Shown here piece by piece: positions 25,797 through 35,265 of a stretch of 64,000 bases of DNA. The stretch's first letter is position 1. The number at the start of each line of letters is the position of its first letter. Below the pieces are notes generated by a model. The model did no database searches, was not told the DNA's origin, and worked only from the letters and a program-made list of their open reading frames with translations. The stretch comes from JALYNX01 sp963780755 (lineage in GTDB: Bacteria; Actinomycetota; Acidimicrobiia; Spongiisociales; ZC4RG35): contig CAWACX010000001.1 in assembly GCA_963780755.1 (NCBI GenBank), forward strand, positions 124,001 through 188,000, written 5' to 3'. The position numbers and the translations under genes were made by a program.

Positions 25797-26822
25797 ATGG
25801 CCGTTCGCCTCGCCTCCATCGATGCCGCCGACGCGCCCGAGGAAACCCTCGAGGCGTTGCATGAGCTCTATCTCGAGTTCGATGACGAAGCCCGTCCCGG
25901 GGATCCGCCCAAGCCGATTCGCCAGCGAATGGTCGATTGGACGCACCTCCCTGCCTTTCTACTGGTCCGACATTGGCTCCTCTGGGAGGACGGCAGGCTG
26001 GTGGCGACCTCCGGCGCCGAGATGAACCTCGAGCAGGACCTGGACAACGCCTTCGGGTGGGTATACGTCAGGAAAGAGGCCCGAGGGCACGGCCTCGGTC
26101 GTTTGGTGGCGACGCCGATGCTCGACCTGGTGCAGGAGCAGAAACGACGCCGTCTGGCGGTAGGGATTCCGGAGAGCTCTGAGTTCTCCGCGATCCCGGA
26201 GCGAGCCGGGATGAAGGACGCGCTCCTCGAGCAACACAATCGGTTGCTCCTCTCCGACATCGATTGGGACTTGGTCGACGAATGGGTGGTGCGAGCGGCC
26301 GAGCGCGCCGCCGATTACGAGCTCCTCTTCAGGGCTGGCCCCCTGCCGGAGGACGACCTCGAGCCGTACTGCAAGCTCACCGAAATCATGAACACCGCGC
26401 CCATGGAGGACTACGAGCGGGATCCAGAAGTGATCACTCCGGAGATGTGGAGGGCGTGGGAGGAGCAAGACAAGAAGCGAGAGCTGGAGTTCCTCATCTA
26501 CATCGCCCGACACAAGCCCAGCGGGACCATGGTCGGACTGACCCAGTTCCTCTATCAGCACCTGAATCCGGCACAGGCGTTTCAGTCGGATACGGGTGTT
26601 CACCCGGAGCACCGGGAGAAAGGTCTCGGACGCTGGCTCAAGGCTGCGATGCTGCAGAAAATCAGGTCCGATTACCCCGAGGTGGAGCGGATCGACACCG
26701 ACAACGCCGGCTCCAACGAGCCGATGCTGAACATCAACATCGCGCTCGGCTTCAAGCCGATGCAGAAGTTCCACATCTGGCAGGGCGACGTCGCCACGAT
26801 CCGGGATCGGTTGCAGGTCTAG
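25797..26822 (+). CDS. tandem GNAT-domain acetyltransferase
   Basis: This is a 341-residue protein with two GNAT folds. The acetyl-CoA loop of the first is VRKEARGHGLGRLVATPML (about residues 90-110) and of the second is VHPEHREKGLGRWLKAAML (about 265-285), with the characteristic GLGR step in both. The two-domain layout resembles MshD-like and other actinobacterial double GNAT proteins, but residue matches are not enough to call the substrate. A TAGCCT box lies at 25782-25787, nine bases before the ATG. Confidence 0.85.
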   Translation: MAVRLASIDAADAPEETLEALHELYLEFDDEARPGDPPKPIRQRMVDWTHLPAFLLVRHWLLWEDGRLVATSGAEMNLEQDLDNAFGWVYVRKEARGHGLGRLVATPMLDLVQEQKRRRLAVGIPESSEFSAIPERAGMKDALLEQHNRLLLSDIDWDLVDEWVVRAAERAADYELLFRAGPLPEDDLEPYCKLTEIMNTAPMEDYERDPEVITPEMWRAWEEQDKKRELEFLIYIARHKPSGTMVGLTQFLYQHLNPAQAFQSDTGVHPEHREKGLGRWLKAAMLQKIRSDYPEVERIDTDNAGSNEPMLNINIALGFKPMQKFHIWQGDVATIRDRLQV

Positions 26823-26834
26823 CCCATCGGGGAA

Positions 26835-26858
26835 TTGGTCCCAAGAGCTTGGGACCAA
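26835..26858. promoter_or_regulatory. palindromic operator candidate upstream of multicopper oxidase
   Basis: TTGGTCCCAAG (26835-26845) and CTTGGGACCAA (26848-26858) form a perfect 11-bp inverted repeat with a two-base centre. It begins 13 bases after the GNAT stop and ends 29 bases before the TAACGT -10 (26888-26893) of the oxidase gene, so it lies around or just above the -35 region. It fits a regulator site better than a terminator because the spacer is too short for a loop and no T run follows. Confidence 0.6.
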
Positions 26859-26887
26859 GGGTCCTGGGTGGCGGGCATCGGTGTTTC

Positions 26888-26893
26888 TAACGT
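26888..26893 (+). promoter_or_regulatory. -10 box of leaderless multicopper oxidase gene
   Basis: TAACGT is followed by seven bases and the ATG at 26901. No ribosome site precedes this ATG, which supports a leaderless start. Confidence 0.5.
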
Positions 26894-26900
26894 TCAGCCG

Positions 26901-28262
26901 ATGCCACCCGAAGTCGATTCGTCCACCCCGGCCGGTGCCTTCGACAAGGCGCTGATCTTCCTGTCCGTGATGGCAGCAGGGGTGGTGGTCCTGGCCGCGG
27001 TGCTGGTGATTCGGGGAGGCGGATCCGCTGAGGCTGCTCCCGCAGAATCTCAGACCGGGACGGTGACTCTGACCGAGTTCGCCATCGAAGGCGACCTCGC
27101 GTTCACCGGAGGCGCGGTGACCCTCACCGTCGACAACGCCGGCTCCCAGCTCCACAACCTCACTGTCGAGGGCGGAGATGCGACGCCTGACATCGCCGCC
27201 GGCGAGTCGGCCACACTCGAGCTCGTCGACCTCAGCGAAGGCTCATACGTCGTCTTTTGCTCCATCGCCGGCCACCGGGAGGCCGGCATGGAGGCGGTTG
27301 TGTCGGTCAGCGCCGGGGGCGAGGCGGGCCATGAGGCCGAACACGGGACCGACGCCGATTGGGCAGCGATGGACCAGATCATGGTCGACTCGATTGCGGC
27401 TTTCCCCGTCGAGACCGAGGGCAAGGGCAACCAGCCGCTGGAGCCGCAGGTCCTCCCCGATGGGACCAAGGAATTCCACCTCACCGCAGCCGTCACACCG
27501 TGGGAGGTCTCACCCGGCAAAGTGGTCGACGCCTGGACCTACAACGGCATGGTGCCCGCGCCGGCAATCCGGGTGGAGGTCGGGGACAAGGTCAGGGTGA
27601 TCCTCGACAATCAACTGCCGCTGGGGACCGACATCCACTGGCACGGCGTCAAGGTGCCCAACGCCATGGATGGAGTCGCTCCCATCACCCAGCCGCTCGT
27701 CAAGCCGGGGGAGACCTTCACCTACGAGTTCGAAGCAACCGAGCCTGCGATCGCCATGTACCACGCCCACGCCCACGGCCATCTCCAGGTGCCGAACGGC
27801 CTGTTTGGCACCTTCATCATTGGCGACACCCCGCTGCCGGCAGGTCAGACGATCTCTGGTGTCGAGATACCGGACGACATCGAGATCGCCCATGAGATCC
27901 CGATGGTCCTCAACGACGCCGGGGTCATCGGCCTCACCCTCAACGCAAAGTCGTTTCCCGCCACCGAGCCCTACGTCGGCAAAGTCGGAGATTGGGTGGT
28001 GGTCCACTACTTCAACGAGGGGATGCAGGCCCACCCGATGCATCAGCACCAATTCCCCCAACTGGTGTTCGCCAAGGATGGAATCCCCCTCGACAATCCC
28101 TATTGGGGGGACACGATCAACATCGCGCCGGGGGAGCGGTACTCGGTCCTGTTCCAGCTGTCCGATCCGGGGACCTGGGTGTGGCACTGCCACATCCTCA
28201 ATCATGTCGAAAGCGACCAGGGCATGTTCGGCATGGTCACCGCATGGATCGTCGAGGAGTGA
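26901..28262 (+). CDS. multicopper oxidase with N-terminal cupredoxin domain
   Basis: This is a copper enzyme of about 453 residues anchored by one helix (residues about 15-40). Next comes a cupredoxin domain with a likely type 1 site (H in LHNLTVEGG; C, H and M in VVFCSIAGHREAGM). Then a two-domain multicopper oxidase core has all four histidine clusters: DIHWHGV, YHAHAHGH, HPMHQHQF and WHCHILNHVESDQGM. It would oxidise a substrate (Cu(I), phenolic or metal) with reduction of oxygen or nitrite outside the membrane. The nitrite-reductase-like two-domain layout leaves the reaction open. The start at 26901 lies seven bases after a TAACGT box. Confidence 0.88.
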   Translation: MPPEVDSSTPAGAFDKALIFLSVMAAGVVVLAAVLVIRGGGSAEAAPAESQTGTVTLTEFAIEGDLAFTGGAVTLTVDNAGSQLHNLTVEGGDATPDIAAGESATLELVDLSEGSYVVFCSIAGHREAGMEAVVSVSAGGEAGHEAEHGTDADWAAMDQIMVDSIAAFPVETEGKGNQPLEPQVLPDGTKEFHLTAAVTPWEVSPGKVVDAWTYNGMVPAPAIRVEVGDKVRVILDNQLPLGTDIHWHGVKVPNAMDGVAPITQPLVKPGETFTYEFEATEPAIAMYHAHAHGHLQVPNGLFGTFIIGDTPLPAGQTISGVEIPDDIEIAHEIPMVLNDAGVIGLTLNAKSFPATEPYVGKVGDWVVVHYFNEGMQAHPMHQHQFPQLVFAKDGIPLDNPYWGDTINIAPGERYSVLFQLSDPGTWVWHCHILNHVESDQGMFGMVTAWIVEE

Positions 28263-28266
28263 CGGC

Positions 28267-28272
28267 TACCTT
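28267..28272 (+). promoter_or_regulatory. -10 box of leaderless reductase gene
   Basis: TACCTT is followed by six bases and the ATG at 28279. It overlaps the end region of the oxidase gene, so the reductase can be transcribed separately. Confidence 0.5.
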
Positions 28273-28278
28273 GTCCCG

Positions 28279-29022
28279 ATGTTCAAATGGGTCCATCCCC
28301 ACGTAGGAGAGGTGGAAGACATCCAGGGGCTGGTCATGGAGACCAGTCGCGCGTCATCCGGTAGGCCGTGGGTGGTGGTGAACATGGTGTCCTCGCTGGA
28401 CGGTGCCACGGCGATCGACGGCAAGTCCTCGGTGCTGGGCGATGACGATGACCTCGAGTTGTTTCGGGCGTTGCGTGCCGCAGCTGACGTGATCCTGGTC
28501 GGCGCGGGCACCGCCCGGGCCGAGAACTACGGCCCGGTGAAGCTCAGCGCGGAGCGCGTCGAGCGGAGACGCGCCCTCGGGCTTCCCGATGTCCCCCGGA
28601 TCGCGGTCCTCACCGGTCGCCTCGATCTGGAGCCCGATGCCCGGCTGTTCTCCAACCCTGAGCAGAAACCTCTGATCCTCACCGGATCCGCATCCGACCC
28701 GGCGCGCCGCGACGCGTTGTCAGAAGTGGCCGAGATCGCGGTACTCGACGACCTGGGGGCGGAGGCCTTGCTCGACCGGCTCAGCGACTTCGCAGTGGTC
28801 CTCTGCGAGGGCGGGCCCGGCCTCAATTCGCAACTGGCCCAGGTGGGAAGGATCGACGACCTGAACCTCACCGTGACTCCGGTGATCGCCGGCGGGGGCT
28901 CGAAGCGAATAGTCGAAGGAGCCATGGTCGATCCTCTTTTCGAGATGGATTTGGACCGGATCCTGGCCGGAGAGCGCTCCCTGTTTCTCCGGTATGTGGC
29001 CAAGGCCTCCGGGATAGGCTGA
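28279..29022 (+). CDS. RibD C-terminal/dihydrofolate reductase-like protein
   Basis: This is an NADPH-dependent reductase of about 247 residues with the RibD C-terminal fold. Typical pieces are WVVVNMVSSLDGATAIDGKSSVLG at the N-terminus (with the SLDG substrate loop), ADVILVGAGTARAENYG, and LCEGGPGLNSQLAQVG near the end. Actinobacterial relatives are called pyrimidine reductase family proteins; whether this one acts in riboflavin synthesis is not shown, as no deaminase domain or rib gene is adjacent. The start at 28279 is supported by a -10 box six bases before it. Confidence 0.85.
   Translation: MFKWVHPHVGEVEDIQGLVMETSRASSGRPWVVVNMVSSLDGATAIDGKSSVLGDDDDLELFRALRAAADVILVGAGTARAENYGPVKLSAERVERRRALGLPDVPRIAVLTGRLDLEPDARLFSNPEQKPLILTGSASDPARRDALSEVAEIAVLDDLGAEALLDRLSDFAVVLCEGGPGLNSQLAQVGRIDDLNLTVTPVIAGGGSKRIVEGAMVDPLFEMDLDRILAGERSLFLRYVAKASGIG
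29015..29020 (+). promoter_or_regulatory. -10 box of leaderless hydrolase gene
   Basis: TAGGCT is followed by six bases and the ATG at 29027, again giving a transcript that would start at the ATG. Confidence 0.5.
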
Positions 29023-29026
29023 ATCG

Positions 29027-31018
29027 ATGCCGGGATTCGGAGAAATTGTCGCCGCCGTCGCTCGATGGCTGAACCCGCTCACCGGGTCACCGGCTTCCGC
29101 GTTGGAGACCACGGTGTTTCTCGACTCGTTCGGGCCCTCCCTGATGCCACGGACGTCGGTCCACCAGGGATTGGCCACGGGGCTGAGTGTCCTCGCAGCT
29201 CGGGGAGTCACCAAGGTGGCCGAGATCCCCTTCAACGCAGTGGTGCCCCCTGATGCCGGACTGGCCGCCCATCTCACCGGCCGGGCCGTCATGGGGGCCG
29301 CCGGAGTCGCCCTTTCCGAGCTGCCGGAAAAGGACGGAGAGACGATGTGGATGACCACCGCCCGGACCAGCGGCCGCATCGTACGGGCTGCCGCCCTGGG
29401 TGGGGCGATCTACGACCTCGGCATCTCGGTGCGAAAACGGTATGGCTCGGATTCGCCCCTTCAGCCGCTAGTCCTCACGGGCTCGATGCTCGCCGGCGTT
29501 CTCTTCTGGGCTCAGCGCCGGCGCACGGTCAGGCAGGAGGAAGTCGGGAAGTGGCCTATCCCTCAAGAAATCACCATACCCACTGCCGTAGGAACAGCCA
29601 TCGTCGTCAGCAACGTGGGCAGGGCCGTGGGCTGGGGCTTCAAGGAGAGCCGCAGCGCCTTGATCAACTACCTAGGGCCCGGATGGTCGAAGAACGTCAT
29701 GGGAAGGGTGATCAACGCCGGGATCTGGGGCGGCGCCGCGGTCGCCGCCTACAACGCCGGGGTCGGCAAGCTGACCAAGAGCAACGACAAGGTTGAACCG
29801 GGATATGCCACCCCTCCCACCGCCCCTGAGGTCTCGGGTAGCCCGGACAGCGTCTCGACTTTCGAGGAGCTCGGACTGCAAGGCAGACGGTATGTGATCG
29901 ATGTCCCGACTCCTGAGCTGATCGAAGAGATCATGGGGGAGAAGGCCAAGGCGCAGCCGATCCGGGCGTTCATCGGGTTCAACACCGAGCCGCTCTATTC
30001 CACCGGCCGCGCCGAACTGGCGCTGGAAGAGCTCGATCGGACGAAGGCGTTTGATCGCTCCTACCTGCTGCTGGTGTCGCCGACGGGGACCGGGTGGGTC
30101 GACCACACGGTGATCGAGGCCGCCGAGCTGATGGCCCGGGGCGACATCGCCACCTGCTGCATCCAGTACGCACGGTCTCCTTCGTTCCTGGCGGTGCAGC
30201 AAGTTGCCCTGGGGCGAGCCCAGTTCCGGCTCCTGCTCTGGGGGATCAGGGAGAGGCTCCGCGAGCGCCCGCCGGAGAAGCGGCCCAAGGTCCTGATCTT
30301 CGGGGAGAGCCTGGGGGCTTGGAGCTCTTCCGATGTGGTCATGCATCAGGGGATCTCGGGTTTCGACCACTACGGGATCGACCGCGCCCTCTGGTTCGGG
30401 CTCCCCTGGCTGGCCAAGTGGTCCCGGTCGGGGATGATCCGCCAGGCTTCGGACACCGTTCCCGAGGGCACGGTTGGGGTGTTCGACAGCCACGACGAGT
30501 ATTCCCAGCTGACACCCGCACAGCGGGACAAGCTGCGAGCAGTGGTCCTCTCCCATGACAACGACCCGATCGCCCTCTTCGGCCCCGACATGCTGGTCCG
30601 CAAGCCGGAATGGATTGGCGCTGAAGGCCTCCGCGGTGTCGCCCAGTCGATCGAGTGGACACCGATCGTGACTTTCTGCCAGACCGCCATCGACGCCGCC
30701 AACGCCATGGTCACCATTCCCGGCGACTTTCAGTCATTCGGCCACGACTACCGGGCCGACACCGCCCGGTTCGTTCGGGACGCCTTCCAGCTTCCGGCGA
30801 CCTCCGACGACCAGATGGAGCGGATCGAGAAGGCGTTGCGCACCCTCGAGTTGGACCGTTCCGATCGGATCAAGGCGAGCCATATCGCAGATGCGCCCCC
30901 GGCCCCTGCCGAGAAGGAGGACGGCGGTCGCCAGGTCAGCGCCGGAGTCCCCCTTGTGAAGCCCAAGACCAAGGGGGCCAACTGGCGGAGAAGCTTGCTG
31001 GGTCGGCGCTCCTCCTGA
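29027..31018 (+). CDS. alpha/beta-hydrolase family membrane protein (Abhydrolase_9 type)
   Basis: This is a 663-residue protein. The N-terminal 270 residues are hydrophobic with several membrane segments, and the C-terminal part is an alpha/beta hydrolase with nucleophile elbow FGESLGAWSS and acid/His candidates in LSHDNDPIALFGP and FQSFGHDYRAD. This layout matches the actinobacterial Abhydrolase_9 family with its own N-terminal domain. Its substrate is unknown; membrane lipid or cell-envelope ester hydrolysis is possible. It has a -10 box directly before its ATG and lies between the reductase and aminotransferase genes on the same strand. Confidence 0.83.
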   Translation: MPGFGEIVAAVARWLNPLTGSPASALETTVFLDSFGPSLMPRTSVHQGLATGLSVLAARGVTKVAEIPFNAVVPPDAGLAAHLTGRAVMGAAGVALSELPEKDGETMWMTTARTSGRIVRAAALGGAIYDLGISVRKRYGSDSPLQPLVLTGSMLAGVLFWAQRRRTVRQEEVGKWPIPQEITIPTAVGTAIVVSNVGRAVGWGFKESRSALINYLGPGWSKNVMGRVINAGIWGGAAVAAYNAGVGKLTKSNDKVEPGYATPPTAPEVSGSPDSVSTFEELGLQGRRYVIDVPTPELIEEIMGEKAKAQPIRAFIGFNTEPLYSTGRAELALEELDRTKAFDRSYLLLVSPTGTGWVDHTVIEAAELMARGDIATCCIQYARSPSFLAVQQVALGRAQFRLLLWGIRERLRERPPEKRPKVLIFGESLGAWSSSDVVMHQGISGFDHYGIDRALWFGLPWLAKWSRSGMIRQASDTVPEGTVGVFDSHDEYSQLTPAQRDKLRAVVLSHDNDPIALFGPDMLVRKPEWIGAEGLRGVAQSIEWTPIVTFCQTAIDAANAMVTIPGDFQSFGHDYRADTARFVRDAFQLPATSDDQMERIEKALRTLELDRSDRIKASHIADAPPAPAEKEDGGRQVSAGVPLVKPKTKGANWRRSLLGRRSS

Positions 31019-31047
31019 GCGACCAGGCTCAGATTCGCCCTGCTCGG

Positions 31048-31053
31048 TAATCT
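31048..31053 (+). promoter_or_regulatory. -10 box of leaderless aminotransferase gene
   Basis: TAATCT is followed by six bases and the ATG at 31060. Confidence 0.5.
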
Positions 31054-31059
31054 CCCGGC

Positions 31060-32343
31060 ATGGGAAAACACGCCGAGTTGCACGAGCGGCACGTCAAGGT
31101 CCTGCCCGGTTGGGCTCCCCTCTACTACGAACAGCCGATCGCCATCGTTGACGGAGATGGGAGGCACGTCGTCGATGCCGAGGGCAACCGCTACCTCGAC
31201 TTCTTCGGCGGGATCCTGGTGACGATGACCGGATACCGGGTCCCCGAGGTGGTGGACGCCATCAAGGCCCAGGCCGACCGGATGCTGCACACCTCGACGC
31301 TCTATCTCATCGAATCTCAGATCGAGCTGGCCGAGAAAGTGGCCGAACTTTCAGGGATCCCCGATGCCAAGGTCTTCTTCACCAACTCGGGGACCGAGGC
31401 CAACGACGCGGCTTTGATGCTCGCCACCACCTACAAGAAGTCGAACCAGGTGCTGGCGATACGGGGCAGTTATCACGGCAAGTCCCACTCGACGATCGCC
31501 ATCACCGGGAACAAGGCATGGTCGGGCACCAGCTTCTCGCCCTTCCAGGTGACCTATGTGCATGGCGGCTACAAGCTGCGCAGCCCGTTCGGGCACCTGC
31601 CCGATGACGAGTTCATCGCCGCTTGCGTTGCCGACCTCGAGGACCTGTTGCGAGTGGCGAGTGCCGGGGAGCCGGCGGCAATGATTGCGGAGTCGATCCA
31701 GGGCGTCGGCGGCTTTGTCACGCCACCCGACGGCTTCTTCGGGGCGATGAAGGAGGTGTTGGACGCCCACGGGATCCTCTTCATTTCCGACGAGGTGCAG
31801 ACCGGTTGGGGGAGGACCGGGGAGCACTTCTGGGGATACCAGGCACACGGGATCGTGCCCGATCTGCTCACCTTCGCTAAGGGGTTGGGCAACGGGCTGA
31901 GCATCGGCGGAGTGGTGGCACCGGCGGAGATCATGGAGTCCTACCCGGCGCTGGGGATCTCGACCTTCGGCGGCAACCCGCTGGCGACCGCAGGCGCACT
32001 GGCCAACCTCGAGGTGCTCCTGAACCAGGACCTGCAGACCAACGCCCTGAAGGTGGGCAACCGTTTGATGCAGAACCTGATCCCGCTCTCCGAGGAATTG
32101 GAGATGATCGAGGAGGTCAGGGGCAAGGGCCTGATGATCGGGCTCGAATTGGTCGACTCGGCCGGAGAGCCGGCCCCGGACAAGGCGTCGGCAGTCCTCG
32201 AGGCCGCCCGCGAGGAAGGTCTCCTCATCGGCAAGGGCGGGCTGTATGGGAATTCGTTGCGCATAGCCCCGCCGCTGTCGCTCACCGAGGAGGAGGCGGA
32301 CGAGGGGTTCGCCCGGCTGGAGCGAGCTCTGCGCCGGGTCTAG
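31060..32343 (+). CDS. class III PLP-dependent aminotransferase
   Basis: This is a fold-type I, class III aminotransferase of 427 residues that would move an amino group from an omega- or alpha-amine to a keto acid. The cofactor-binding segment is FTNSGTEANDAALMLA, the DEVQTGWGRTGEHFWGY motif follows, and the Schiff-base lysine is in LLTFAKGLGNGLSIGG. It resembles 4-aminobutyrate and alanine-glyoxylate (AGXT2-like) aminotransferases. GABA or beta-alanine type substrates would fit amine catabolism elsewhere in this window, but the gene is 17 kb from those operons and has its own promoter. Confidence 0.9.
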   Translation: MGKHAELHERHVKVLPGWAPLYYEQPIAIVDGDGRHVVDAEGNRYLDFFGGILVTMTGYRVPEVVDAIKAQADRMLHTSTLYLIESQIELAEKVAELSGIPDAKVFFTNSGTEANDAALMLATTYKKSNQVLAIRGSYHGKSHSTIAITGNKAWSGTSFSPFQVTYVHGGYKLRSPFGHLPDDEFIAACVADLEDLLRVASAGEPAAMIAESIQGVGGFVTPPDGFFGAMKEVLDAHGILFISDEVQTGWGRTGEHFWGYQAHGIVPDLLTFAKGLGNGLSIGGVVAPAEIMESYPALGISTFGGNPLATAGALANLEVLLNQDLQTNALKVGNRLMQNLIPLSEELEMIEEVRGKGLMIGLELVDSAGEPAPDKASAVLEAAREEGLLIGKGGLYGNSLRIAPPLSLTEEEADEGFARLERALRRV

Positions 32344-32351
32344 GCGCTTCA

Positions 32352-32399
32352 GGGGAATAGGGGTTTGCCCCCGGGGGAGCGATCCCCATGCTATTCCCG
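32352..32399 (+). terminator. imperfect hairpin after aminotransferase gene
   Basis: GGGAATAGGGGT pairs with ATCCCC..CTATTCCC after a short bulge, enclosing an inner GCCCCCGGGGG element. It starts within ten bases of the aminotransferase stop. No T run follows, so termination is likely but not certain. Confidence 0.5.
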
Positions 32400-32464
32400 C
32401 TCCGCTTCAGGCACCGTTGGGGCATGAGCAATCAACAACAAAGCGGCCCGGCCCGGGGTGGAAA

Positions 32465-32680
32465 ATGAACCTCGCAGTCGGCTTCATCTGCCCTGAGTGC
32501 AGGCACGACACGGCGAACCTTCTCGAGCTGATCATGGATGATTCCCACATCCTGACCGGCCACCGGCTCCAGTGCGCTCGGTGTGAGGCCGTCTTCGTGG
32601 AGATGGACTCGAGAGTCGAGGAAGAGCCCTTGGAGGAATTGGTCCTCGACGAGGTCACCGCGGCGTTGAACGCCGCGTGA
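32465..32680 (+). CDS. small zinc-ribbon protein
   Basis: This is a 71-residue protein of unknown function with two Cys-x2-Cys knuckles (ICPECRHD and QCARCEAVF) that should bind one zinc ion, followed by an acidic tail. The ATG at 32465 is preceded by a GGTGG ribosome-like site; a TTG at 32417 would add sixteen residues. Its stop is 11 bases from the convergent stop of the sigma-factor gene. Such short ribbons often act as adaptors in larger complexes. Confidence 0.7.
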   Translation: MNLAVGFICPECRHDTANLLELIMDDSHILTGHRLQCARCEAVFVEMDSRVEEEPLEELVLDEVTAALNAA

Positions 32681-32690
32681 AGGCCTTGCT

Positions 32691-33641
<951 letters not shown>

Positions 33642-33651
33642 ACTGTCCTCC

Positions 33652-33668
33652 TCAACAACCCCTGTTGA
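33652..33668 (-). promoter_or_regulatory. inverted repeat abutting sigma-factor ribosome site
   Basis: TCAACA (33652-33657) and TGTTGA (33663-33668) pair across five bases. On the mRNA strand the arm nearer the gene runs into GGAGG, so folding could partly mask the ribosome site of the TTG start. Confidence 0.45.
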
Positions 33669-33745
33669 AAACTAACCCTCCTGGCTGAATCTGGCAAACG
33701 AAATTCACAGGTAGCACATTCCACCTGGGTACCCTCCCGATTTCA

Positions 33746-35209
33746 TTGTCACGCCGATCCCAGTTCCGCTTGCTGGTGGCGTTCACCATCGTTTGGGCCC
33801 TCTGGGCCGGCTGGTCCCTGCTGGGCCGAGCCACCCCCTACACCCTGCGCGTCCTCGACGATGCCGGGAGCCCGGTCGCCTCCGCTTTCGTCGACATCAA
33901 CGGCGATCAGGTGGGCACGAGTAACACCGAGGGGATGGTCCAGTTGGACTGGAACCGGTCGCGGACCGTTGTCGAGGTGAGCGCACCCGGGCACGTCCCG
34001 CATACCCTGACCCTTGCCGAGCGGCCCGAGGGGACGGTCGACATCGTGCTCAAGGCGAGAGTGCTCCGGGGAATGGTCGTGGACGACGCAGGTGCCCCGG
34101 TCCAGGCTGCCCGCATCGATGCCGGGCCGGCCGAGGGAGTAAGCGACAACCAGGGGAAATTCAGCATCCGAGGCGCGGAGCCGGGGACGATCACCGTGTC
34201 CCGTCCCGCCTGGATCCAGACCGAGTTTCAGTGGGACGGGGGACCGGGCGAGGCCAAAGTGCAGCTCGCTCCCTTTGCGGCGCGGGCGGTGCACATCACA
34301 GGCGAGGCAACGGGACACAGCCTGGAGGCGTTCATCGACATGGCCGAGTCGACCGAGCTCAACGCCCTGATGGTCGATCTCAAGGACGAGACCGGCCTGG
34401 TTTGGTACAACAGCACCGATGCCACCGCCACCGAAGTTGGTGCCATCCGGGCCAATTTCGACCTTGGAGAGGTGGCGCGCCGTGCCGATGAGGCCGGCCT
34501 CTATCTGATCGGGCGGCTGGTCATATTCAACGACCCGACCGCCGCGGTCATGAAGCCGGAGATGGCCGTATGGGACTCGGCGACCAACGCTCCGTTCGAA
34601 TCGAGGGGCCAGTATTTCCTCGATCCCACCGACGCTGAAGCCAGGGGATATGCGCTCGCACTTGCCGAAGAGGCGTGTGCCATGGGCGTCGATGAGGTCC
34701 AATTCGACTATGTGCGGTTCCCGGATCAACGCACCGACTCCACAGTCTTCGACGGGGGTATCAGCGAGGAAGTCCGCATCGACGCCATCAACTCGTTCCT
34801 GACCGAATCCGTCGCCCTTCTCCATCCGATGGGCTGTGCCGTTGGCGCGGACATCTTCGGTTTCATCACCAAGGCCGAGGACGACGGGGGGATCGGACAG
34901 CGCTGGCCCGACGTGACCGGCATCGTGGACGTCGTTTCGCCGATGGTTTATCCATCGCACTACAGCACCGGCTGGTACGGGTTCGACAATCCCAACGATC
35001 ATCCGGGACCGATGGTCAGCAATGCGCTCGAGGACGGCCTGGCCCGGCTTTCGCGAAACGTCGTCGTCCGCCCCTGGCTGCAGGACTTCAGCTACACCGC
35101 CGACCAGGTACGGGCGCAGATCGACTCCGCCGAGCAGTTCGGCCTGGGTTGGATGTTGTGGCATGCCTCCTCGGACGTCACTACGGAGGCGCTAGGCCCT
35201 GCTGAGTGA
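33746..35209 (+). CDS. secreted GH-like protein (DUF4015) with carboxypeptidase-regulatory-like domains
   Basis: This is a 487-residue protein. After an N-terminal anchor (FRLLVAFTIVWALWAGWSLLG) come two beta-sandwich repeats of the carboxypeptidase-regulatory type (LRVLDDAGSPVASAFVDINGD and LRGMVVDDAGAPVQAARID). From about residue 185 it has a TIM-barrel-like putative glycoside hydrolase domain of the DUF4015 kind (LNALMVDLKDETGLVWYNS, GVDEVQFDYVRFPD, VDVVSPMVYPSHYSTGWYG). The Asp and Glu in these strands are the expected catalytic region. The start is TTG at 33746. The polysaccharide target is unknown. Confidence 0.83.
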   Translation: MSRRSQFRLLVAFTIVWALWAGWSLLGRATPYTLRVLDDAGSPVASAFVDINGDQVGTSNTEGMVQLDWNRSRTVVEVSAPGHVPHTLTLAERPEGTVDIVLKARVLRGMVVDDAGAPVQAARIDAGPAEGVSDNQGKFSIRGAEPGTITVSRPAWIQTEFQWDGGPGEAKVQLAPFAARAVHITGEATGHSLEAFIDMAESTELNALMVDLKDETGLVWYNSTDATATEVGAIRANFDLGEVARRADEAGLYLIGRLVIFNDPTAAVMKPEMAVWDSATNAPFESRGQYFLDPTDAEARGYALALAEEACAMGVDEVQFDYVRFPDQRTDSTVFDGGISEEVRIDAINSFLTESVALLHPMGCAVGADIFGFITKAEDDGGIGQRWPDVTGIVDVVSPMVYPSHYSTGWYGFDNPNDHPGPMVSNALEDGLARLSRNVVVRPWLQDFSYTADQVRAQIDSAEQFGLGWMLWHASSDVTTEALGPAE

Positions 35210-35239
35210 TTGGCACTATCGCCATAGGTGAAATACGAT
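35210..35239 (+). promoter_or_regulatory. promoter of sufD operon
   Basis: TTGGCA (35210-35215), 18 bases, then TACGAT (35234-35239) make a good sigma-70 promoter. Together with GGAG (35257-35260) and TTG at 35266 it argues for a separate sufD transcript rather than a longer sufD starting at 35206. Confidence 0.6.
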
Positions 35240-35265
35240 CGGCTGGGCTTCCACCCGGAGACTCA

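Noticed and set aside
26835..26858. Inverted repeat as a terminator for the GNAT gene
   Set aside because: The two-base centre leaves no room for a loop and no T run follows; an operator is more likely.
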